Below, in pieces: positions 24,908 through 31,735 of a stretch of DNA of 64,000 nt. Origin of the DNA: QHXM01 sp963697975 (GTDB taxonomy: Bacteria; Acidobacteriota; Blastocatellia; Pyrinomonadales; Pyrinomonadaceae). Location: NCBI GenBank assembly GCA_963697975.1, contig OY969111.1, forward strand, positions 1,984,001-2,048,000. The letters are read 5' to 3'. The notes beneath the pieces are model-generated. The model had not been told where the DNA came from. It searched no databases and worked only from the letters and a program-made list of their open reading frames with translations. Positions within the stretch are counted from its first letter, which is position 1, and each line of letters opens with the position of its first letter. Position numbers and translations under genes: made by a program.

Positions 24908-25538
24908 CTGACTCACCTCCTTAAATGGTTGTCATTGGTTGCGCTCTGTCTGTGCCCTGAAGTGAAGCTGACGGAGCGCCTGTAAGGTTCAGCAGGGCGG
25001 CATATATATCACCTGTGGACGGCGAGGGGCAACGGCGGCTGCACGACCGGCGAACGATTTTCGAGGCGATGGGCTTTGAGAGGGCGCGACTTGCCCCAAA
25101 AGTAAGACCGCTGCACAAAAAGTCGGCGGCGGCTCATTCTGGACCCCCTGCTTAGGGTCTAAGCACGCCATCTTATGCCTTAATGATGCGTGATTAAGGC
25201 ATAAGATGGCATCGCTAAGGCTTAGTGATTGATGATTAGGTTCTAAGGATGGGTGATTATGCCTTAGTGATGCGTCATTAGGTTCTAAGCACGCATCGCT
25301 AAGGCATAGGATGGCGTGCTTAGGTTCTAATGATGGATGCTTAGGTTCTAAGGATGCGTGCTTAGAACCTAATGACGTATCCTTAGAACCTAATCAGCCG
25401 TGATGATGAGCTAATCTGGTGTATTGAATCTATACTAAGAGCATCCAATAAAAGGCTTGCGCGGCTTTAGCTTCTGGCCTAAGATGCGTTTGTTTTACCC
25501 ACACTCATTCACCTTTACTCACAAAGGAGATACTCACT
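24908..25538. other. 631-bp intergenic region containing the 21-bp array
   Basis: Between the divergent Cys-rich peptide and Ala-rich protein genes. Apart from the array at 25151-25402 it contains the promoters of both genes; TAAGGAGG and AAAGGAGAT ribosome-binding sites bound it. No further gene seen. Confidence 0.6.
25151..25402. repeat. 12-unit array of 21-bp repeats with cores in both orientations
   Basis: Units start every 21 bp from 25151 to 25382 without slippage. Each has an ~11-bp core, TTAGGTTCTAA or its reverse complement TTAGAACCTAA (class A), or TTATGCCTTAA / TTAAGGCATAA-like (class B). The ~10-bp linker is GGATGCGTG-like or, inverted, GCACGCATC-like. Stop codons occur in most units, so it is non-coding. 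The spacing places all cores on one helical face. Confidence 0.9.
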
Positions 25539-25928
25539 ATGGCTAAAGACCAATCCAAGCGTTTGAGTCCGGTGGTCATCGAAACGGACAAGGCTAGCTT
25601 TGCAGCTTTGCAAGCTATCGCAACCTACACGCCCGCCAATACGACTTTCGCAATGGCGGCCATCACTTCCGCAAAGGCTGAACTCGACGCCGCGCAGCAG
25701 GCCGAAGCGCAGGCGACCGCGGCAGCGGCAACTGCCCGCGATAACGCTACCGCTAAAGAGTGGGCTTTTCATAATCTGATACTTGGAGCGAAGGATCAGG
25801 TGGTGGCGCAGTTCGGGCGAGACTCAAACGAGGTTCAGGAGGTTGGGCTGAAAAGAGCCTCTGAATACAAGACGCGTCGGTCTAAGGTTAAGACACCCGA
25901 AGCTCCGACGAAGACGCCTTCAACTTAA
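25539..25928 (+). CDS. Small Ala-rich helical protein of unknown function
   Basis: 129 aa, no signal peptide or membrane segment. A long Ala/Gln/Glu-rich helix spans about 40-80 (AELDAAQQAEAQATAAAATA). The C-terminus is basic and Pro/Thr-rich (KTRRSKVKTPEAPTKTPST). AAAGGAGAT lies just before the ATG. The position directly downstream of the 21-bp array suggests control by it. I do not recognise the family. Confidence 0.7.
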   Translation: MAKDQSKRLSPVVIETDKASFAALQAIATYTPANTTFAMAAITSAKAELDAAQQAEAQATAAAATARDNATAKEWAFHNLILGAKDQVVAQFGRDSNEVQEVGLKRASEYKTRRSKVKTPEAPTKTPST

Positions 25929-26059
25929 TTTCAGGTTGTCGGTTGTGCTTTGTCTTAACAGCGGGAGAGCACGTAGCCAATTTGCCACCCCGAATTAGGA
26001 AGGTGGCTCGCTTGCACCGCACTGGCGGCAGCAGCACCCACCAAGTAAGAGTAATTCCC

Positions 26060-26395
26060 TTACCTAGCCTTTATCTTCGCCGCCCGTCTGCTGCGGGCGG
26101 CGAACTTATGTTTGATTTCTGCGTGGTTGATCGTGCCGGGCAGCTTTTCAGGCAGGTCTAGCTCATCGTCAATCAAAACGTCAACATAAACGCCAGCTAC
26201 GCGCGCATATTGCAGGAGAACCAGCAAGGTTGGCTCTCGTAATCCCAACTCGTATTTTGAGATTTCGTTATAAGCAATCAAATCATCAGCCTCAAGACGT
26301 TTCAGCATCTCCGATTGAGATAATCCAAAAGCAACTCGAATCTGAAGAAGCTTTTCAGCAAGCCGTTTAGGCTTCCGGCGCGCCCTTGTACCCAT
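26060..26395 (-). CDS. XRE-family HTH transcriptional regulator (copy 2)
   Basis: 111 aa, a paralogue of the regulator at 1971-2252. The shared framework is RLAEKLLQIR...GLSQ-MLKRL...ELGLREPTLLVLLQYARVAGVYVDVLIDDELDLPEKLP. The recognition-helix region differs (AYNEISKYE against KYTRVSEYE). The C-terminus is longer and basic (KFAARSRRAAKIKAR). Divergent from the second response-regulator-like gene. Its Shine-Dalgarno lies in the 5' arm of a stable hairpin (26396-26411). Confidence 0.85.
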   Translation of the reverse strand: MGTRARRKPKRLAEKLLQIRVAFGLSQSEMLKRLEADDLIAYNEISKYELGLREPTLLVLLQYARVAGVYVDVLIDDELDLPEKLPGTINHAEIKHKFAARSRRAAKIKAR

Positions 26396-26411
26396 CAGGA
26401 GTTGCCTCCTG
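26396..26411 (-). promoter_or_regulatory. RBS-sequestering hairpin before XRE copy 2
   Basis: Reading on the minus strand, CAGGAG-GCAA-CTCCTG directly abuts the ATG. It is a 6-bp stem with a GNRA (GCAA) loop, and the AGGAG Shine-Dalgarno is in the 5' arm. The corresponding site in copy 1 (2253-2267) keeps a weaker pairing (GGAG-GATT-CTCC). It would dampen translation of the repressor (inference). Confidence 0.55.
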
Positions 26412-26443
26412 ATGAACTAAAGGAATTTAGACATTTACTTTTA

Positions 26444-26457
26444 TTCCCAAAAGGGAA
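26444..26457. promoter_or_regulatory. 14-bp perfect palindrome, candidate XRE operator (copy 2)
   Basis: TTCCCAAAAGGGAA is a perfect inverted repeat. It occupies the same position relative to conserved flanks (CTTTTAT ... GCTGGC, identical 34-base span) as TCCTCTATAGAGGA in copy 1. Different palindromes at one site are expected if each paralogous repressor has its own operator. Confidence 0.65.
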
Positions 26458-26621
26458 TAGAATGCGCTGGCCCAACGTGGTCGCCGTGAGAATTAACCTT
26501 TTCTCAACGGCGGCGCTCATCACTCACTTTGAGGTGGAGGCTTGAGTCGTCGCATAAGCCGTTGTCAATTTTCAAACTAATCGCGCCCATCATACCAGAG
26601 AGCGCCATCACTTTTCACCTG

Positions 26622-26933
26622 ATGCCCTCACACAGCATTCTCTACGTCGGGCATGACCTCGGCCTGTTAAAGTTCATGCAAGATGAGTTGAAAGATTGCC
26701 GGGTAGTGCGCTGCCTGGGCAGCAACACATCTCATCTTCTGATAAAGAGCAGGATTAACTATTCGCTGTTCATCTTTGATGAAGAGATGCCGGAAATGAG
26801 CGGACAAGAGTTGATAGGCTTGGTGCGAGACATAGCTCATCGTGAAGATACGCCGGTTGTTATCTTCAAGCCGTCAGATGATTTCGTTTCGATAGTTAAG
26901 ACCATCAGGCGCTCGCTTTGCGGAGTCCGATGA
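26622..26933 (+). CDS. Response-regulator receiver-like protein (copy 2)
   Basis: 103 aa from the ATG at 26622. The receiver core has LFIFDEEMPEMSGQE (phospho-acceptor Asp) and the conserved Lys in VVIFKPSDDF. The N-terminal acidic pocket is reduced to YVGHD. A longer frame starts upstream, but the preceding ~90 bases are nearly identical DNA to the leader of copy 1. It converges with the eCIS effector gene at 26945 with only 11 bp between stops. Confidence 0.7.
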   Translation: MPSHSILYVGHDLGLLKFMQDELKDCRVVRCLGSNTSHLLIKSRINYSLFIFDEEMPEMSGQELIGLVRDIAHREDTPVVIFKPSDDFVSIVKTIRRSLCGVR

Positions 26934-26944
26934 GCAAACGGATT

Positions 26945-29707
26945 TCAATCAGGGATTGCGTTAAGGATGCCGCGACGGCGGGCGGGGTCGGTAGTGCCCG
27001 CAGTCATCCTGACGACGGCGATGTCCTCGAAGGCTTTAATCTCGGCGCTCGTGTAAAAGGCCCAGCGCGTGGCATCTGTGAGGGGCCAGGGGAAGGCAGC
27101 CCAATCCGCCTCGGTCGGTGCGGTGGGTGCAGGCGCTGGCTTTCCCGCCTTGGTGGCGGCTGCGGCGGCATCGGCGACGGCCTTCTTCGCGGCGGCCACC
27201 TTTTGGTCGCGGTATTCTTTGACGGCGTTGGTCATTCCGTTCTGCGTGCCCAGCGGCGTATTGAAATAGCTGCTGAGCAGCGCCGCGCGGGCACGCTTCG
27301 AGCGCAGCAACTGACTGTACGGCACGTTTGAGACCGTGAGCGCCAATGTCTTGGTCAATGTCTCGCGCGCCTGCGCGACCTCCGCGTCCTGACCGCCGGG
27401 GTCCTGACCGAGCATCTCGAAACGCAACACCCACTCAGCCCCACGCAGCAACTCCTCGGACACGGAGTTGTCAACGAGGTCTTTGGCTACAGCCTTAGCG
27501 TCCGTAGCCGCTTTGATGAGCGTGTCGGCCATGACGCTGAAGTCCTTATCCTGTTTCGCGCCCGGAAGACCTTTAAGCGTATTGAAGATGGTCGTGAGTT
27601 GCGTCTTTGCGGCGGCGACCTTCTTCGCATCGGTCGAAGCCAAATCCGTCTTGGCCGCCGTCGCCTGTGTGACGAGCGTGTCGAACGTTGGAATCAGCTT
27701 GCCAGCCGCCTCAAGCATCTTGCCCGTGACGACATCCTTGCCGTTTAAGAACAGCCCGCCTTCGCTCTTGTTACGCACGCCCAGCCTCCCGCGCTGCTTT
27801 GCGTCGGCGATAAACTTCGAGGCCACAGAGTCGAGCGCACGGACAGGAGCGCCGACGCCCAACCCGTATCGCCCGAGGTATTTTTCAAACACCGCCGCCG
27901 GAACTTTCCTGAGCAAGCGCGGCAGGTCCGAATGGATTGTCCACTGTGCGAAGCCAAACGAGAGGATTCCGCTGTCGTAGTTCTGGACTCCGGCGAGGTC
28001 GTGTTCGATAAGCGAGACAGTCTCGAACGCGGTGGCTTCCTCGGCGGTGATCTTGCGCGCAGCGTCCTTGGAAGTCTTGAGGTCCTCGAAGACTTTGACG
28101 CGTTTGGCCTCCGAGATGCTGTGGCTCGTGAAGCCGGTGGTGGTCTTGTATTTGACGAACGAGCCGATGTCGAAGAATCCCTGTATGTTCGGCGTCGCTG
28201 GCGCAGTCGTCGTAGGTGTTGGTGTAGATGGTGTGGGCGTCGTTGTTGTTGTTGTTGGCGTCGTCGTTGTTGGCGTAGTTGACGGCGCGGTCGTCGCAGG
28301 CGTTGGTGTCGTTGGTGCTGGTGTAGTCGGTGCTGGCGACGGCGTCGTTGGTGTTGTTGGTGGGGGCGTCGCTGACGGCGGAGTCGTTGGAGTGGCTGGC
28401 GTCGCAGGTGGGGGTGTCGCGCTGCCCGGCTTGAGCGTGCTCCACACGTATGCGCCACCGCCGAGGCTAAGCTCTATGAGGTCGCCGTCGGCAGGGATGA
28501 ACTGAGTGGGCGTGGGCACATCTATGCGTTCGACTGAAGCAGCAAAGACCGTCTCAGTCTTCTTCTTCGCCGCGTGCTTTCCGTCCGACGATAACTCGAA
28601 GCTGAGCTTCGGCGGGTCTCCGAGAACTGCGGTTAGCGGGTCAACTGTGACCGCCGCGTTCGCCGCCGCGTTCACAGTGGTTTTTTGGATGAACGCCTCG
28701 GTCTTGCCGCTGGCATGGACGTATTGAAATTTATCTGGCGCGCGAGTCGCCGTGAATTTATCAGCCCCGGCGGGCGCAAAGGTCCAGCCGTCTGCGGATT
28801 TGCCCGTGTGCGAGAGGGTGACGGCCTTGCTCGTGGGATCGGTCACCGCCTGAAACCCTGTGCCGAGGATTGTGAACTTCTGAGGCTTCGGCTTGGGCGG
28901 AGCAGGAGGAGCCTTAGGCGGCCCCTTCCGCGCCAGACGCGCTGGAGCATGAGCATCGGCACGTTGCTGCAACACGTGGGCCAACTCGTGCGCCAGAAGG
29001 CGGCGACCCTCTGTGCTGGCTGGTTCGTAACGCCCTGCCCCGAAGACGACCTTGTGCCCGACGGTGTAGGCATCAGCTTTCACGCTTTGAGCCGATTCGG
29101 CGGCCAACGAATCAGTATGCACGCGCACCTGGCTGAAATCCTGTCCGAAGCGCGATTCCATATCCCCACGCGTGGACGCGTCTAACGGTTGACCCGTTGA
29201 ACGTAGTGCTTCGTGGACAACCGGCGGCGCTGCCATCTGCCCACTGTCACTGGCCGAGACCCGTTTGGTCTGCACGCGCTCATGCGCGGCTTGCTTGTTC
29301 GCGTCTTGCTCATCGCGGCGCGCAGGGTTGCCATCACCTGCGCCTGCGCTCTCCGGCTGCCGTTCAGGCATGCTCATTACTTTGTCCGCGATTTGATCCG
29401 CTTCCTGTTCATGTGTGTCTCCGGGGGCGTTAACCTTCAGCTTGGGTTGAATGGTCAGAGGGGCGGCAACATCATCAGGGTTTTGGTTGAGGTCGTGAGC
29501 AAAGCCGGGCGATGAAGCGTGCAGTGATTCGCCTTCGCGTGCTGGCGCAGGAGGTTGGAGCAATCGCGCGATGGTCTGATTCCCAAGCGAACGCGGGAGG
29601 TCCAGACGGCCTCGCCCAGAGTTAGTCCGCTCCGGTCTCGCAGCCCTGGCAGATTTGTCCTTTTTGTCCTTCTGAGCTGCTTTCTGTTTTGGCCCGATAG
29701 TACTCAC
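26945..29707 (-). CDS. DUF4157 eCIS cargo/effector with putative peptidoglycan-hydrolase-like C-terminus
   Basis: 920 aa, GTG start with AAGGAAA upstream. A Lys-rich N-terminus leads to the motif SLGNQTIARLLQ (about 40-51), then a DUF4157 domain (about 172-250) with the metalloprotease-type motif HELAH at 240-244. A beta-rich module (about 275-425) and a Pro/Thr linker of TP-TT repeats (about 430-520) follow. The C-terminal ~380 residues are helical and include ILSFGFAQWTIHSDLP, which resembles the 'SxGxxQWT' patch of some lysozyme-like hydrolases. DUF4157 proteins are established companions and cargo of eCIS. The toxic activity is inferred only. Confidence 0.75.
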   Translation of the reverse strand: MSTIGPKQKAAQKDKKDKSARAARPERTNSGRGRLDLPRSLGNQTIARLLQPPAPAREGESLHASSPGFAHDLNQNPDDVAAPLTIQPKLKVNAPGDTHEQEADQIADKVMSMPERQPESAGAGDGNPARRDEQDANKQAAHERVQTKRVSASDSGQMAAPPVVHEALRSTGQPLDASTRGDMESRFGQDFSQVRVHTDSLAAESAQSVKADAYTVGHKVVFGAGRYEPASTEGRRLLAHELAHVLQQRADAHAPARLARKGPPKAPPAPPKPKPQKFTILGTGFQAVTDPTSKAVTLSHTGKSADGWTFAPAGADKFTATRAPDKFQYVHASGKTEAFIQKTTVNAAANAAVTVDPLTAVLGDPPKLSFELSSDGKHAAKKKTETVFAASVERIDVPTPTQFIPADGDLIELSLGGGAYVWSTLKPGSATPPPATPATPTTPPSATPPPTTPTTPSPAPTTPAPTTPTPATTAPSTTPTTTTPTTTTTTPTPSTPTPTTTAPATPNIQGFFDIGSFVKYKTTTGFTSHSISEAKRVKVFEDLKTSKDAARKITAEEATAFETVSLIEHDLAGVQNYDSGILSFGFAQWTIHSDLPRLLRKVPAAVFEKYLGRYGLGVGAPVRALDSVASKFIADAKQRGRLGVRNKSEGGLFLNGKDVVTGKMLEAAGKLIPTFDTLVTQATAAKTDLASTDAKKVAAAKTQLTTIFNTLKGLPGAKQDKDFSVMADTLIKAATDAKAVAKDLVDNSVSEELLRGAEWVLRFEMLGQDPGGQDAEVAQARETLTKTLALTVSNVPYSQLLRSKRARAALLSSYFNTPLGTQNGMTNAVKEYRDQKVAAAKKAVADAAAAATKAGKPAPAPTAPTEADWAAFPWPLTDATRWAFYTSAEIKAFEDIAVVRMTAGTTDPARRRGILNAIPD

Positions 29708-29768
29708 GCTTGATGTTTCCTTGATTCGACTCTCTGACGCCTAACTGTTCGCTTCACCTTATTCCCAT

Positions 29769-31394
29769 CTAGCGGTCTAATCTCTGGTTGTTCGGCGGTC
29801 GGCTTACATGGCCGGTAAAGCCGCCACCCTCTTTCTTCAAGTCCTGAACAGTTCTCGCTTGCGGTCCGTATAGCTTACGCTCTTGATTATATTTCGCTAC
29901 CAGTTCCTTCAACATCTCCTCTTCGGTCAGTATCTTCGTTCCGAAACCTCTGAACTTGCCGTTGCCGTAATAGACGGCATTTTCTCCCGCCCAAAAGCCA
30001 CCGACCTTGTCCGAGTAATCCGCAAAGTTCTTAAAGTAGACCAGGTCTCCAGGGATCAATTCAGACACGCTTTTGACCTGCAACTCATTGAAGAGGCCAC
30101 CGATGGGAGTCTTGAGGAAGTCCATACCTTCTTTCGTAATAACAATCCCCGAGCCACGAGGAAAAGTCTTGTTGAATTGTTCTTTTCCGAGGGTCTTCAA
30201 GAGGGAAAAGTAGGAGACGGCGACCTCCATCGAAAGGCACTCCAGAAAGGTGGCGCGTGACTTGGGTTTGAAAATCGCCTCAATCGCATCGGACGCTTCC
30301 TTGCCGGGAGGAAGGGGCGACTTAACCTCGAAATGGTAGTCTCCTTTCTTTATCCAGAAAGCACTGTCCAGGGCACCCCCGGGATGGGCGGCATCGGGAT
30401 ACTCGCAACAGCCGTTGTGGGCCTCGTTCATCCCTGCGATGATCTTGCTTCTGATCTGCAACTCGTTATAGAGCGCGGGCCATGAGTCGAATCTGTATTC
30501 GTCTTTTCTGTTCTGCATTTCCCTGAAGATTTCCAGGGCGAGCGGGTCATTGCCGCACTTTCGCTTTATCTCTTCCTCAAAGACAGGACTGGCAGTCACC
30601 TCCGTGACCCCCACTTTTATCTTCCGCTGGATCTGACTGCCGTGCCCTTGCTGCTGAACTACGTGGGCCAGTTCGTGCGCCAGCAGCGTACGGCCCCGGC
30701 CAGTGTCCGGCGAATAATTCCCCGGCGGCATGACGATGTCAGGTCCAACCGTATAGGCTTCGGCATTGACTGAACTGGCCAACTCGGCGGCCAGTGAGTC
30801 CGTATGGATTCGAACGTGCCCAAGGTCAAGGCCGAAGCGCGGCTCCATAAATTCTCGCGTGGAAGCCTCCAGTGGCTGACCCGTTGAACGTAGTGCTTCA
30901 TACACAATCGGCGGTGCTGCCATCTCCCCACTGTCACTGGCCGAGACCCGTTTGGTCTGCACGCGCTCGTGGGCGGCTCGCTCGTTCTGGCACTCGGCGC
31001 ATCCTCCTCCTCCCTGGTCGCAGGCGCACTTGCGCTGCACTTGCGATTCAGACATGCTCGTCACCCGCTCGGCGACGCGGTCTGCTTCCCGCTCATGTGC
31101 GTCTCCGGGGGCGTTAACCTTCAGCTTGGGTTGAATGGTCAGAGGAGCGGCAGCATCGTCAGGGTTTTGGTTGAGGTCGTGAGCAAAGCCGGGCGATGAA
31201 CCGGGACGTGACCCATCTGCGAGTTCCTGTGCGTGAGGCTGTAGCAGTCGCGCTACGATATGATTTCCAAGCGAGCGCGATAAGTTAAGAGGGCGGCTTG
31301 CCGCGCGAGCTTTTTCAGCATATGCACGACCGGCCTGCCGAGTACCGGGAGACTTGTCTCCCTGAGTTGGTTTCTTTTTTGCGCGAATGCTCGT
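29769..31394 (-). CDS. DUF4157 eCIS effector with Tgl-like transglutaminase C-terminus; non-canonical start
   Basis: 541 aa if begun at an ACG (31394-31392) that aligns with the GTG start of the neighbouring effector and has GGAGG nine bases upstream. The in-frame sequence between that site and the first canonical start (GTG 31064) is clearly homologous to the 920-aa protein (SLGNHIVARLLQ ... APLTIQPKLKVNAPGD). DUF4157 HELAH is at 240-244. The C-terminus resembles Bacillus spore protein Tgl: a helix WPALYNELQIRSKIIAG, LEC (Glu385-Cys386) and GDLVYFKNF...GENAVYYGNG (Glu471). A Cys plus flanking Glu is the known Tgl catalytic arrangement. It likely cross-links target proteins (inference). Confidence 0.72.
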   Translation of the reverse strand, partial: TSIRAKKKPTQGDKSPGTRQAGRAYAEKARAASRPLNLSRSLGNHIVARLLQPHAQELADGSRPGSSPGFAHDLNQNPDDAAAPLTIQPKLKVNAPGDAHEREADRVAERVTSMSESQVQRKCACDQGGGGCAECQNERAAHERVQTKRVSASDSGEMAAPPIVYEALRSTGQPLEASTREFMEPRFGLDLGHVRIHTDSLAAELASSVNAEAYTVGPDIVMPPGNYSPDTGRGRTLLAHELAHVVQQQGHGSQIQRKIKVGVTEVTASPVFEEEIKRKCGNDPLALEIFREMQNRKDEYRFDSWPALYNELQIRSKIIAGMNEAHNGCCEYPDAAHPGGALDSAFWIKKGDYHFEVKSPLPPGKEASDAIEAIFKPKSRATFLECLSMEVAVSYFSLLKTLGKEQFNKTFPRGSGIVITKEGMDFLKTPIGGLFNELQVKSVSELIPGDLVYFKNFADYSDKVGGFWAGENAVYYGNGKFRGFGTKILTEEEMLKELVAKYNQERKLYGPQARTVQDLKKEGGGFTGHVSRPPNNQRLDR

Positions 31395-31540
31395 AGGGTT
31401 ATGCCTCCGATTCAGCTCTCTGATTATTTGTTTGGGTCAGCCTTGAAGCCCCGCCTCGCCGCCTGATTGGCCTGCTCATGTTTATTCCCTGAAGCGTCAT
31501 CTTTCAGTTTCGCTTGTATGAGGCTTATGCAATATCATTG

Positions 31541-31735
31541 CTACATCGGACCAATGGCCGACAATAATTTGAAGTAGGCAGCCTCGACCAACGGATCGTC
31601 ATAAAGCTCAAGGGATTGCTCGTAGCTTTTCATCGCACTCTGGTAGTCCCCTCGCGCTTCTAACTCGCATGCCGCTGCGTAGAGTTCGGCTGCTTTAATA
31701 CGATTTTCTTCGGAGTTCGATGGCTGATTAGTCAT
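31541..31735 (-). CDS. Small TPR-like protein, coupled to the DUF4157 effector
   Basis: 64 aa. AAELYAAACELEARGDYQSAMKSYEQSLEL is a single tetratricopeptide-like hairpin. The ATG at 31735 overlaps the stop of the 603-aa effector (TAATG), so translation is probably coupled. A dedicated chaperone or immunity protein for that effector is plausible but unproven. Confidence 0.6.
   Translation of the reverse strand: MTNQPSNSEENRIKAAELYAAACELEARGDYQSAMKSYEQSLELYDDPLVEAAYFKLLSAIGPM

Noticed and set aside
25151..25402. CRISPR array or coding heptad repeat
   Set aside because: Period is 21 bp throughout with no spacers, and most units contain stop codons in the candidate frames.
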